64,000 nt of DNA from Pseudomonas lurida (GTDB lineage: Bacteria; Pseudomonadota; Gammaproteobacteria; Pseudomonadales; Pseudomonadaceae). The notes beneath the pieces were generated by a model. It made no database searches. It worked only from the letters and a program-made list of their open reading frames with translations, and was not told the origin of the DNA. Below are positions 9,203-17,873 of this stretch, piece after piece. Made by a program: the position numbers and the translations under genes. Within the stretch, counting starts at the first letter, position 1. The number at the start of each line of letters is the position of its first letter. The stretch is taken from the NCBI RefSeq assembly GCF_013522705.1, contig NZ_JAAMRE010000004.1, positions 221,000 to 284,999 on the forward strand, in the 5' to 3' direction.

Positions 9203-9436
9203 AGTAGGGGCCCGGGGTCGGAAAAGGGAGGCGCAGGATGCCAGAAAGCGCTGGTCGTCAGAAGTGTAAAAAAATATTTATAAGTGCCCTGCATAAAATC
9301 CCGATCCTTGCCGATACTGCTTATAGGCCCACCTATCAAAAACAACAGTGGTGACCAGGCTCAGGGCAGCGCGTTGACGCTGACTGATCGTTTTGCGGCA
9401 CGGACGCGCGCAGACACTCTATTCGGGAACTCTTCT
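9203..9436. other. Divergent intergenic region, NCS2 permease / chemoreceptor
   Basis: 234 bases containing an A/T-rich tract (about 9266-9300) that could supply promoter elements in either direction. I looked for a purine riboswitch consensus on the minus strand and did not find one. No open frame here has coding character. Confidence 0.4.
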
Positions 9437-11062
9437 ATGTCGCTTCGTCATTTGAATATCGCTCCTCGCGCTTCGCTGGGTTTCGCCTTCATCGCGCTGC
9501 TGGTCGTGGTGCTGGGCGGGTTCGCGGCCAATCGCATGAGCCTGATTCGCCAGGCTTCGGTGGATATGAACAGCAATCAGCTGCCCAGCGTCACGTACCT
9601 TGGGCAGGTGACTGAAAATGTGTTGCGCATGCGCATATTGTCGTTTCGCGTGCTGGTCAACCGTGATCCCGCCGCGCTGAAAGAAGCCGAAACCCGCATC
9701 GGTGTGCTGGTCGATAAAGCAAAGACTGCCCAGGCCGGTTACGCGGCCTTGCCCGCCGGCCCGGAAGAGGCGGCGCTGTACAAGACCTTCGTGACCACCC
9801 TGGACAACTACCTCAAGGCCCAGGCCGACATGCTCAGCTTGTCCAGGGACGGCAAGATTGATGAGATGCGCACCCTGATCAACACCCGGATCAAGGACGG
9901 CACCGACCAGATGGGCGAGCAGTTGAACAAGCTGATTGCGCTCAATGGCGCCGCGGCCAAGCAAGCCAATGACGTGGCAGGCCAGAGCTACACCAGCGCG
10001 ATCACCGGGATCGTGGTGGTCTCGGTCGCCGCCGCGCTGCTGACGGTATTGCTGGCCTGGCTGCTGACCCGCAGCATCGTCACGCCGCTGCGCAAAGCCG
10101 TGCAGGTGGCCGAGACTATTGCCGGCGGCAACCTCAGCAGCGTAATCGAGGACGACGGCAAGGATGAGCCGGCACGTTTGCTCGGCGCCTTGTCGACCAT
10201 GCAGACCAACCTGCGCCAGACCATCCGCCATATCGCCGGCTCGGCCACTCAACTGGCGTCGGCGGCCGAAGAGTTGAGCGCGGTTACCGAGGAAGCGTCT
10301 CGCGGCTTGCAGCAACAGAACGACGAAATCGATCAGGCCGCCACGGCGGTCAACGAGATGACCGCAGCGGTGGAAGAAGTGGCGCGCAACGCGGTGTCCA
10401 CCTCCGAAGCCTCGCACCAGTCCAACCAGGCTGCGCGTGAAGGCCGCGACCGTGTGGTGCAGACCGTCGACGCGATCCAGACCATGACCCACGACGTGCA
10501 AAGCACTGCCGCCATGATCGAGGGCCTGGCCACCCAGGGGCGTGACATTGGTAAGGTGCTCGACGTGATCCGCGCGATTGCCGAGCAGACCAACCTGCTG
10601 GCGCTCAACGCCGCCATCGAAGCGGCACGCGCCGGTGAAGCCGGACGCGGTTTTGCGGTGGTGGCCGACGAAGTGCGGGCGCTGGCCCATCGCACCGCGC
10701 AGTCGACCCAGGAAATCGAAAAAATGGTCGCCGGCATCCAGAACGGCACCGGTGAGGCCGTGCAATCGATGCAGCAGAGCAACCAGCGCACCCAGGACAC
10801 ATTGGAAATGGCGCGCGCCGCCGGCGTGGCGCTGGAGCAGATCACCCAGTCCATCAGCCTGATCAACGAACGCAACCTGGTAATCGCCAGTGCCTCGGAA
10901 GAACAGGCTCAGGTGTCCCGCGAAGTGGACCGCAACCTGGTCAACATCCGCGACCTGGCGTCCCAGTCCACCTCCGGCGCCAACCAGACCAGCGCCGCCA
11001 GCCATGAACTGTCGCGCCTGGCGGTGGACTTGAACGCGATGGTGGCCAAGTTTGTGATCTGA
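9437..11062 (+). CDS. Methyl-accepting chemotaxis protein with 4-helix-bundle sensor
   Basis: 541 aa from the ATG at 9437 (GGGA upstream); the frame stays open 153 bases further 5', but that extension looks non-coding. Order: transmembrane 1 (about residues 12-32), periplasmic helical ligand domain of the 4HB_MCP type (about 35-186), transmembrane 2 (about 187-211), HAMP (about 212-265) and a cytoplasmic signalling domain. The conserved hairpin tip is [19 protein letters not shown] near residues 380-400, so the protein should couple to CheA/CheW. It ends in AMVAKFVI without a CheR-binding pentapeptide. The ligand is not predictable from the sequence; some Pseudomonas 4HB receptors sense organic or amino acids. 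Confidence 0.9.
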   Translation: MSLRHLNIAPRASLGFAFIALLVVVLGGFAANRMSLIRQASVDMNSNQLPSVTYLGQVTENVLRMRILSFRVLVNRDPAALKEAETRIGVLVDKAKTAQAGYAALPAGPEEAALYKTFVTTLDNYLKAQADMLSLSRDGKIDEMRTLINTRIKDGTDQMGEQLNKLIALNGAAAKQANDVAGQSYTSAITGIVVVSVAAALLTVLLAWLLTRSIVTPLRKAVQVAETIAGGNLSSVIEDDGKDEPARLLGALSTMQTNLRQTIRHIAGSATQLASAAEELSAVTEEASRGLQQQNDEIDQAATAVNEMTAAVEEVARNAVSTSEASHQSNQAAREGRDRVVQTVDAIQTMTHDVQSTAAMIEGLATQGRDIGKVLDVIRAIAEQTNLLALNAAIEAARAGEAGRGFAVVADEVRALAHRTAQSTQEIEKMVAGIQNGTGEAVQSMQQSNQRTQDTLEMARAAGVALEQITQSISLINERNLVIASASEEQAQVSREVDRNLVNIRDLASQSTSGANQTSAASHELSRLAVDLNAMVAKFVI

Positions 11063-11070
11063 CCCTGCCC

Positions 11071-11099
11071 GGTGGGAGGGGGCTCTACGCCCCCTCTCA
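11071..11099. repeat. REP-like palindrome between convergent genes
   Basis: GTGGGAGGGGGC head and GCCCCCTCTCA tail form a GC-rich hairpin between the 3' ends of the chemoreceptor and kguD. The same core recurs at 29901, 33700, 42695 and 47131. It may act as a two-way terminator. Confidence 0.6.
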
Positions 11100-11131
11100 T
11101 CAAAGCTGATCGGTGTTTGCCTTCAGTGTGC

Positions 11132-12109
11132 CTATTGCTTAAAGGCGGCCGGGTTGACCAGGTTCTTCGGCGTCTGGCCCGCCAAAGCCGCCAGCAGGTT
11201 ATCCACCGCACATTTGGCCATGGCCTCGCGCGTTTCATGGGTCGCCGAGCCGATGTGGGGCGTGGCCACCACGTTGTTCAACCGCAGCAGCGGCGAGCTG
11301 TGATCCAGCGGTTCCTTTTCGAACACATCCAGCCCCGCCGCGCGGATCGTGCGTTGCTGCAACGCCTCGACCAGCGCCGCTTCGTCCACCACTTTGCCGC
11401 GGGAAATGTTGATAAAGATCGTGTCCGGTCCCATCAGCGCAAACTGCTCGGCGCCGATCAGCTTTTCGGTCTCGGCGGTCAGCGGCAGGGTCAGGCAGAC
11501 GAAATCGGCCTGTTGCAGCAAGTCTTCGAGACTGCGGTACTGCGCGCCGAAGCGCTCTTCGACCCGTGGCTTGGGCGAGTGGCTGTGGTAGAGCACCGGC
11601 ATGCCGAAGCCGAAATGCCCGCGTTGGGCCAGGGCTTCGCCGATGCGGCCCATGCCGATGATGCCCAGGGTCTTGCCATGCACATCGCTGCCGAAATGCG
11701 CCGGGCCAATGTTCTTGTGCCATTGCCCTGCGCGAACCATATCGGCCAGTTCCACCACACGGCGCGCGGTGGCCAGGATCAGCGCGAAACCGGTGTCGGC
11801 GGTGGTTTCGGTAAGCACGTCCGGGGTGTTGCTGAGGAGGATGCCGCGCCGGGTGAGGTAGTCGATGTCGTAGTTGTCGACGCCCACCGAGACGCTCGCC
11901 ACCGCCTCCAGTTGCGGCGCCAGGTCCAGCAAGTGCGCGTCCAGGCGCAGGCTGGCGCCCAGCAGGCCGTGGGCGCTCGGCAGGGCGTCGCGCAGCTTGG
12001 CCAGGCCGGTGTCATCCAGAGCTTCGATCAAGGTGACGTCCACCTGCTCGTGCAGGCGCGCCATCAACGGCGCGGAGAGTTTTTTGTACAGCACCACAGA
12101 CTTTTTCAT
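11132..12109 (-). CDS. kguD: 2-ketogluconate-6-phosphate reductase (2-hydroxyacid dehydrogenase)
   Basis: 325 aa D-isomer-specific 2-hydroxyacid dehydrogenase. The NAD(P)-binding motif GMGRIG is at residues 152-157. The catalytic set is Arg237 (NISRGKV), Glu266 (DVFEKEP) and His285 (TPHIGSAT). Last gene of the kguE-kguK-kguT-kguD run; its ATG overlaps the kguT stop by four bases (ATGA), with AAAGGTG upstream. KguD reduces 2-keto-6-phosphogluconate to 6-phosphogluconate, feeding the Entner-Doudoroff pathway. The fold alone would also fit glyoxylate/hydroxypyruvate or 2-ketogluconate reductase; the neighbours decide the call. Confidence 0.88.
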   Translation of the reverse strand: MKKSVVLYKKLSAPLMARLHEQVDVTLIEALDDTGLAKLRDALPSAHGLLGASLRLDAHLLDLAPQLEAVASVSVGVDNYDIDYLTRRGILLSNTPDVLTETTADTGFALILATARRVVELADMVRAGQWHKNIGPAHFGSDVHGKTLGIIGMGRIGEALAQRGHFGFGMPVLYHSHSPKPRVEERFGAQYRSLEDLLQQADFVCLTLPLTAETEKLIGAEQFALMGPDTIFINISRGKVVDEAALVEALQQRTIRAAGLDVFEKEPLDHSSPLLRLNNVVATPHIGSATHETREAMAKCAVDNLLAALAGQTPKNLVNPAAFKQ

Positions 12110-13404
12110 TGGGCTTTCACCTTTAATTCAAGGGTTGGCAGCGGCGCGCGTTCACGGTCGCTGGCGCCGGGCTTGAGGAAAATCGTCAGCACCACCGACA
12201 GCAGCAGCGCGCCGCTCATCAACAGGTACGAGGCGCCCGGCGAACCGGTGCTGCTGTTGAGGTAACCCACCAGATATGAGCCGCCGAACGAGCCGAGGGC
12301 GCCCATGCTGTTGATCAGCGCCATGGCGCCGCCGGCGACATTGGCCGGCAGGATTTCCGGCACGATGGCGAAGAACGGACCGTATGGCGCGTACATGCAC
12401 GCCCCGGCAATCACCAACAGGGTGTAGGACCACCAGAAATGTTCGGCGCCGAGCACGTAGGAGGCGTAGAACGCGATGGAAGCGATCAGCAGTGGCGGCC
12501 ACACAAAGCGTTTGCGTTTTTGCAGCTTGTCCGATCCCCAGCTCACCACCAGCATGCCGATCACCGCCGCCAGGTAAGGCAATGCCGACAGCCAGCCGGC
12601 CTCGACCATGTCCATCTGCAGGCCTTTTTTGAGGATCGACGGCAGCCACAGCACAAACCCGTACACCCCGATGCTCCAGCAAAAGAACTGCAAGGCCAGA
12701 ATGATTACCTTGGGCGAGCGGAAGGCTTCGGCGTAGTTCTTCACCGCCTTGATGCCGACCTGTTCGGCGGCCAGAGCGGTTTCCAGTTCCTGCTTTTGCC
12801 CGTCGCTCAACCAGGTGGCGTCCTTGGGACGTTCATCGGCCAGCTTCCACCAGATAAACGCCCACAGCACCGCAGGCAGGCCCTCGATGATAAACATCCA
12901 GCGCCAGCTGAAATGCTGCACCAGATAGCCCGAAACCACCGACATCCACAACATGGTCACCGGGTTGCCGAGGATCAGGAAGGTGTTGGCCCGCGAGCGT
13001 TCGGCGCGGGTAAACCAGTGGCACAGGTACACCAGCATCGCCGGCATCACCGCGGCTTCCACCACGCCGAGTAGAAAGCGGATGGCGATCAGCATATAGG
13101 CGTTGGAGACCACGCCGGTGAGGGTGGCGAGACCGCCCCACAGGATCAGGCTGACAAAAATCAGTTTCTTGACGCTGCGCTTTTGCGCGTAGATCGCCCC
13201 CGGCACCTGGAAGAAAAAGTAGCCGAGGAAGAACAGCGCCCCCAGCAACGACGACATGCCGGGGGTGATCATCAGGTCTTCGGCCATCCCGGAGGCGGCG
13301 GCGAAGCCATAGTTGGCACGGTCCAGGTACGCCAGGCTGTAGGTGATAAACACGATAGGCATGATGTACCACCAGCGGCGGGTGGCGAGTTTCACGGTTT
13401 CCAT
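12106..13404 (-). CDS. kguT: 2-ketogluconate transporter (MFS)
   Basis: 432 aa, twelve hydrophobic segments, major facilitator superfamily, anion:cation symporter branch. AGGAG lies seven bases before the ATG. The typical MFS loop between TM2 and TM3 (QVPGAIYAQKRSVKK, about residues 67-81) and a long central cytoplasmic loop (about 190-230) are visible. In Pseudomonas this position in the kgu operon is held by the importer of 2-ketogluconate made in the periplasm by glucose and gluconate dehydrogenases. It overlaps kguD by four bases and follows kguK by 48. Confidence 0.87.
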   Translation of the reverse strand: METVKLATRRWWYIMPIVFITYSLAYLDRANYGFAAASGMAEDLMITPGMSSLLGALFFLGYFFFQVPGAIYAQKRSVKKLIFVSLILWGGLATLTGVVSNAYMLIAIRFLLGVVEAAVMPAMLVYLCHWFTRAERSRANTFLILGNPVTMLWMSVVSGYLVQHFSWRWMFIIEGLPAVLWAFIWWKLADERPKDATWLSDGQKQELETALAAEQVGIKAVKNYAEAFRSPKVIILALQFFCWSIGVYGFVLWLPSILKKGLQMDMVEAGWLSALPYLAAVIGMLVVSWGSDKLQKRKRFVWPPLLIASIAFYASYVLGAEHFWWSYTLLVIAGACMYAPYGPFFAIVPEILPANVAGGAMALINSMGALGSFGGSYLVGYLNSSTGSPGASYLLMSGALLLSVVLTIFLKPGASDRERAPLPTLELKVKAQ

Positions 13405-13452
13405 GGGCTTGCTCCTGAGCTTGTTGTAGTTGTGGCAACAGGTCGTTGGGGG

Positions 13453-14394
13453 TCAGGCGACGGATCGGCCGAGCAGGTCGGCGCGGGTGGGCAGGCCTTC
13501 CATGTCGCCGCGACTCTGCACGGCGCGGCTGCCGACCCAATTACCGCGACGCACGGCTTCGGGAAAGCTGAGTTTTTCCAGCAGGGCACTGATCATGCCC
13601 ACGGCAAAGCCGTCGCCGGCGCCTACGGTGTCGACGACGTTCTCCACCGGCACGGCGGCGATAAAGCCCTGGTCCAGCTGTGTGCGGTAATAGGCCCCGT
13701 CCGCGCCGAGCTTGATCGCCACGGCTTCGGCGCCCTGGTCGAGGTAGAACGCGGCTATGTCGGCCGGATCATCGAAACCGGTGAGCAAGCGACCTTCGCC
13801 CAGGCCCGGCAAAACCCAGTCGGCCAGACCGGCGAGGGCGTTGATCTCGGCAATCATCTGCGCCTGGCTGGCCCACAGCGACGGGCGCAGGTTGGGATCG
13901 AACGACACGCTGCGCCCGGCTTGGCGCATTTGCGTCATCAGCGCGCGGGACAGCTCGCCGGTGGCTGGCGATAACGCCGGCGGAATGCCAGTGGCGTGCA
14001 GATGGCGGGCCTGCAGCAGCGCAGGGCTGATGTCGGCGACGGACAGATGGCTGGCGGCTGAGCCCTTGCGGAAATATTCCACCTGGGGATCGGCACCGGC
14101 TTCTTCGCGGGATTTGAATTGAAACCCGGTGGGGTGCAGCGGGTCGACGGCGACGTGCCGACAGTCCAGGCCTTCGTGGCTGAGGGTATCCACCACAAAG
14201 CGGCCCAGGGAATCATCGCCCACCCGGCTCAGCCAGGCCACGTTGAAGCCCAGCCGCGACAAGCCGATGGCGACGTTGCTGTCGGCCCCGGCGATGCGTT
14301 TGTGGAACTGGCGGACCTGCGCCAGATCGCCGGTCTGCTCGGCGACGAACATCGCCATGGTTTCTCCAAACGACAGCACATCGATCTCAGACAT
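13453..14394 (-). CDS. kguK: 2-ketogluconate kinase (PfkB family)
   Basis: 313 aa from the ATG at 14394, which has GGAG nine bases upstream; the frame is open further 5' but that part overlaps kguE and looks like a shadow. PfkB signatures: an N-terminal GGN-like sugar-site region (around GADSNVAIGLSRLG) and the ATP/anion-hole motif DTVGAGDGFAVG with the catalytic Asp at residue 261. It phosphorylates 2-ketogluconate at C6. Its first eight bases overlap the end of kguE, which implies coupled translation. Confidence 0.9.
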   Translation of the reverse strand: MSEIDVLSFGETMAMFVAEQTGDLAQVRQFHKRIAGADSNVAIGLSRLGFNVAWLSRVGDDSLGRFVVDTLSHEGLDCRHVAVDPLHPTGFQFKSREEAGADPQVEYFRKGSAASHLSVADISPALLQARHLHATGIPPALSPATGELSRALMTQMRQAGRSVSFDPNLRPSLWASQAQMIAEINALAGLADWVLPGLGEGRLLTGFDDPADIAAFYLDQGAEAVAIKLGADGAYYRTQLDQGFIAAVPVENVVDTVGAGDGFAVGMISALLEKLSFPEAVRRGNWVGSRAVQSRGDMEGLPTRADLLGRSVA

Positions 14395-15169
14395 GGGTGT
14401 TCTCCGCGCCAGGTTGACCAAGCACGGCGAGGCTGGCGACCTGGCGTGCGGTGACATCGAGCAGGTCGTCGCCCTGCAGCGGGAATTCCACTGCCCGTGT
14501 AATCCCTTGAGTCATATGGGTGAGCAGTTGTTCCCACAGATGCAGGTCGGTGGCACCCGGCGGCAGCGCCACCAGTTTGCCGTCCGCGCGACGGGCCACG
14601 GCCTTGCAGTGCAGGTAGTCCACGTGGCGGCCCAGCAGGCGCGCGGCGGTGAGCGCGGACTGGTCCTGCCATTGCCAGTTGCCGATGTCGAAGGTCATTT
14701 TGATCGGCAGGCCCAGGCGTTCGACTTCGCTGAAAAAACGTTGCATGGGTTCGATACGGCCGCCGTGCAGGGTCTGGTCGTTTTCCACCAACAATTGCAC
14801 CGGGTGTCGGTTGAGCAGGGCGTGCAGGCTTTGCAGGTCATTGGTGTCGGTGAAGTAGCCCAGGGAGACTTTCAGCCAGCGCGCGCCGAAGGCCTGGGCG
14901 CGGTCCAGCGTGGCGCTCAATTGGGCATTCGGCTGGGCGCGGCCGGCGACCCATAGCTCCAATGGCGATGAGAACACGGCTTCCAGGCCTTCTGCGGCCA
15001 CCGCATCAGCCAGCTCGGCGGGTTGCTCAACGGTCAGCAGTTCTTCACGCCATTCGATGCGCCGGGCGCCGGCCTGTGCCAGTAATTGGACAAAACTCAA
15101 CTGGCCCTGTTGGCGGACCAGATCGGCGCCGTAGCTGGAAAGGCTGATGGAAACGGGGTATTTGTGCAT
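14387..15169 (-). CDS. kguE: KguE, sugar phosphate isomerase/epimerase family
   Basis: 260 aa from the ATG at 15169 (GAGG upstream), xylose-isomerase-like TIM-barrel family. Visible metal-site-type patterns are EWREELL (near residue 45), VENDQTLHGGR (near 140) and KMTFDIGNWQW (near 170), followed by HCKAV. It is the first gene of the kgu operon. In P. aeruginosa the homologue is listed as a putative epimerase; its exact step in 2-ketogluconate use is not established. A PtxS palindrome lies 15 bases before the start codon. Confidence 0.85.
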   Translation of the reverse strand: MHKYPVSISLSSYGADLVRQQGQLSFVQLLAQAGARRIEWREELLTVEQPAELADAVAAEGLEAVFSSPLELWVAGRAQPNAQLSATLDRAQAFGARWLKVSLGYFTDTNDLQSLHALLNRHPVQLLVENDQTLHGGRIEPMQRFFSEVERLGLPIKMTFDIGNWQWQDQSALTAARLLGRHVDYLHCKAVARRADGKLVALPPGATDLHLWEQLLTHMTQGITRAVEFPLQGDDLLDVTARQVASLAVLGQPGAENTHV

Positions 15170-15183
15170 TGTTTTTGTACCTC

Positions 15184-15197
15184 TGAAACCGGTTTCA
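15184..15197. promoter_or_regulatory. PtxS operator in front of kguE
   Basis: Perfect palindrome TGAAACCGGTTTCA, 15 bases upstream of the kguE ATG. It is identical to the operator reported for PtxS in P. putida and to the second copy at 16270. PtxS bound here would block the kgu operon; 2-ketogluconate is the known effector that releases it. Confidence 0.9.
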
Positions 15198-15215
15198 TTT
15201 TTGTTCAAAAAACAG

Positions 15216-16235
15216 TCATTCCTGTCGGCGCGTGGTGGAGCCTCGGACGATGAGTTGGGGCAGGAAATCCAGGGTGCGGGTCGGCTCGGTGTCGCCGCGC
15301 AGGCGCTTGAGCAGACAGTCGAACGCACTGGCGCCGATGGCCTCGGTGGGTTGGGCGAGGGCGGTGATGCCATTGCCTACCAGCGGGTACCAGTCCAAGT
15401 CATCCAGGGCGATCAGGCCGACATCGCCGAACAGGTCGCACCCCAATGCCTTGAGCGCGCGGGTGCAGGCCAGCGCGGCGACGCCGTTGGCACAGAACAG
15501 CGCCTTGGGGCCGGGGGTGGAAAGAAAATTGCCCAGATGGGCTTCAAGCGCGTCGTCCAGTTCCAGCACGGCGCCGTTCAATGCCGGGCGGCGGGCGATC
15601 TCGGCCTTGAAACTGGCCAGGCGCTCCAGGCGCGAGCTGGTGCCGTCAGTGGCTTCGCTGATCAGCAGCAGCTCGCGGTAGCCCTGTTGCTCCAGATGGT
15701 GCACGGCCATGCGTACCGCTGCCGGGTTATCCAGGCCCACCAGGTCGCTGCGCAGCGGCTCGACTTTGCGGTCCACCAGCACCAGGGGCATTTCCCGTTG
15801 CAGTTCCAGCAGTTGGTCGAGGTGATGGCCGAGGGTGTTCACGATCAGGCCTTCGATGTTGTACGAGCGCAGTGCCGCCAGGTGCTGGCGCTCCTGCTCG
15901 TCGTCGCGGTCGGTGTTGCACACCACCAGGCTGTAGCCGTGCTGGCGGCAGGCGGTTTCGACGCCGTGCATCACGGCGATGGAATAGGGGTTGCGGATAT
16001 CGGCCACCAGCATGCCGATCAGACGGGTGCGGCCACGTTTGAGGCCTCGCGCCATCTGGTTGGGGCGGTAGCCGAGTTGGTCGATGGCCTGCTCGATGCG
16101 CAGGGCAATGGCATCCGAGAGCAGGGCGCGGTCTTCACCGATGAAACGCGAGACGCTGGCCTTGGACACGCCGGCGTGGCGGGCAACGTCGAGCATGGTC
16201 ACGCGGCTGCGCTGGGCGGCAGAAAATGAGTTCAC
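15216..16235 (-). CDS. ptxS: LacI-family repressor PtxS
   Basis: 339 aa. The LacI helix-turn-helix is at residues about 12-32 (VTMLDVARHAGVSKASVSRF) with the hinge helix near NQMARGLKRGRT; the remainder is a periplasmic-binding-protein-like effector domain with the ending LPQLIVRGST. It stands just upstream of kguE in the same direction, 46 bases apart. Its own promoter carries a second PtxS palindrome at 16270, so it should repress itself as well as kguEKTD. Confidence 0.92.
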   Translation of the reverse strand: MNSFSAAQRSRVTMLDVARHAGVSKASVSRFIGEDRALLSDAIALRIEQAIDQLGYRPNQMARGLKRGRTRLIGMLVADIRNPYSIAVMHGVETACRQHGYSLVVCNTDRDDEQERQHLAALRSYNIEGLIVNTLGHHLDQLLELQREMPLVLVDRKVEPLRSDLVGLDNPAAVRMAVHHLEQQGYRELLLISEATDGTSSRLERLASFKAEIARRPALNGAVLELDDALEAHLGNFLSTPGPKALFCANGVAALACTRALKALGCDLFGDVGLIALDDLDWYPLVGNGITALAQPTEAIGASAFDCLLKRLRGDTEPTRTLDFLPQLIVRGSTTRRQE

Positions 16236-16269
16236 GGTACAACCTTTCTTATTGGATTTGGCGAAGCAC

Positions 16270-16283
16270 TGAAACCGGTTTCA
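16270..16283. promoter_or_regulatory. PtxS operator in front of ptxS
   Basis: Perfect palindrome TGAAACCGGTTTCA, 34 bases upstream of the ptxS ATG. Same 14 bases as at 15184; indicates autoregulation. Confidence 0.9.
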
Positions 16284-16496
16284 GAAAACACCAGTCTGCC
16301 GCCTTCGTCAAGGAATTCCTGGTGGGGCGCACTACGGCTCGCAAGTGAAAAACGGACGAGCGGCACCTCTACCTGTTAGTTCTGACAGTATCGGACGGCA
16401 TTATCAAGGTGTTCAATGACTCCCGCAGAGCCTTGAAAACGCTGATCGGTCAGCGTCGAGGCACACTCGACAGTGTTTGAGTAACGGGAGGTTTGG

Positions 16497-17744
16497 ATGA
16501 ACACTACCCATGCTGGTCAGCCGAGTGCGAACGGACCTTCCGGTCCTGGAGGCGTCCTTGTGTTGGCTGAACCGAGAGTCGTTGATGCGTTGCCGGATGG
16601 GCTGATCCCCGCGGAGTTTTATTTCAATGATTTATGCATTTTGCTCGAAACACCCTGGGCGGTTTTACCTGGCCCCGGAAGATTCCAATATGTGATTTTC
16701 GAGTGGAACGTACGCGGGGCCAGGCCGGTAGATACGCCGCCCTTCGAACTGCGAGGACTCCTGACGGATGCCGACTTTCCCATAGCCCTGACGATTCCTC
16801 GGGACTTTCTATTGAGCAGCGCCGTCATCGATCTCAGGTACAGGGTCCATAACACCCGGCCGGATAGCCCCAGTATGGATACCTCTGAGACGGTGACGAT
16901 CAGAATCGACCGCGATGCGCCCGGTGCTGGCGAGTTGCTCGCCCCCGCTATTTTCCCGATCGATCCGATCACGCAGGCTTACCTGGATGCCAACCTCATG
17001 GTGCCCATGGAAATCCCCAACGGTTATCGGGGACGTGAGGTTGGTGACAAAGTGCTGATGTATTTTTCTGACATGAACTTGCTGCCAACCGGCTTGCCGA
17101 CGCTGACGTCGCCCCCGCTGACCGCTGACAGCGGCCGCATTTTTGTCGATGTGCCCCGTGAAGTGTTCCGCAGGTACCCAGGGGCACGCTGGTTGTTCTG
17201 TTTTTATCGGTTACAAGACCGTGCCGGAAATGTAAACCCGGCATTTTCACTGGTGGCTCGGGTCGGTTTGCAAACCGATCTTCCCCCCATCATGTATACG
17301 CGGCCCAGCTTTCCCCAAGCCGAGGCGCATGAAAACGGGTATCTGACCTGCACCACCCAGCCGCCGATCTGGTTTGGCGTCGAGGTGTATATCCCACCCG
17401 ATGCGAACATCCTTCACGGCGATTTGATCACACTGAGATTTCAAGGGTATGGCCAATACCCGGATGTCAATCCAGACCCCAATATCGTGGAAACCCTTGA
17501 GCACTATTGGGACGGGATAGCGGATGCATCTGGCTACAACTTCTGGATCCGTGATGTCGAGCGCCTGATCCGGCCCCTGAAGGAAAACGCGGGCGGAGAA
17601 GCGAGCTACCTGGTGACCAGAGCAGGTACCGACGTTGGCCGCTCAGCCTCCAGGTTTGTGCAGTTCGATCGTGTTGTGCCGGTTTCGCCGGCGCCGCCCG
17701 ATCCCATCTACTGCTGGATTGACGGTAATGGCCCTGAGCCCTAG
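16497..17744 (+). CDS. Ig-like DRAGN-motif protein of unknown function (copy 1)
   Basis: 415 aa, GGGAGG seven bases before the ATG. No signal peptide, lipobox or membrane segment. The N-terminus is a Gly/Pro/Ser-rich tail (residues 1-22); the rest is beta-rich, with several immunoglobulin-like modules. A clear motif CFYRLQDRAGNVNPAFSL (about residues 236-253) and the preceding EVGDKVLMYFSD (about 180-191) recur in the next gene. Pseudomonas genomes carry families of such proteins, often annotated hypothetical; I know of no established role. It lies 129 bases upstream of its paralogue, in the same direction. It has less G/C-rich codon use than the kgu genes by eye, which suggests accessory DNA. 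Confidence 0.75.
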   Translation: MNTTHAGQPSANGPSGPGGVLVLAEPRVVDALPDGLIPAEFYFNDLCILLETPWAVLPGPGRFQYVIFEWNVRGARPVDTPPFELRGLLTDADFPIALTIPRDFLLSSAVIDLRYRVHNTRPDSPSMDTSETVTIRIDRDAPGAGELLAPAIFPIDPITQAYLDANLMVPMEIPNGYRGREVGDKVLMYFSDMNLLPTGLPTLTSPPLTADSGRIFVDVPREVFRRYPGARWLFCFYRLQDRAGNVNPAFSLVARVGLQTDLPPIMYTRPSFPQAEAHENGYLTCTTQPPIWFGVEVYIPPDANILHGDLITLRFQGYGQYPDVNPDPNIVETLEHYWDGIADASGYNFWIRDVERLIRPLKENAGGEASYLVTRAGTDVGRSASRFVQFDRVVPVSPAPPDPIYCWIDGNGPEP

Positions 17745-17873
17745 GCCGGGTTTCTCACCGCCTGAAGGTTGGGCTACATCGCTCCGATAGACGTTTTTCA
17801 AGTTAGTGCGGTGACTGAAAAGTTCTCGGCCGGAGTGAGTGTGCCTGGTTAAAAACACCAAGGAGAGACTGAA

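Noticed and set aside
7796..9283. A 495-codon plus-strand frame opposite the NCS2 permease
   Set aside because: Rich in His, Gln, Ala and Gly, with no domain; it is the antisense of a clear transporter gene.
9203..9345. Possible purine riboswitch before the NCS2 permease
   Set aside because: The conserved purine-riboswitch core is not seen on the minus strand; only an A/T-rich tract and no supported pairing.
15147..16229. A 360-codon plus-strand frame opposite ptxS
   Set aside because: Antisense to ptxS, which has a clear LacI helix-turn-helix and operators.
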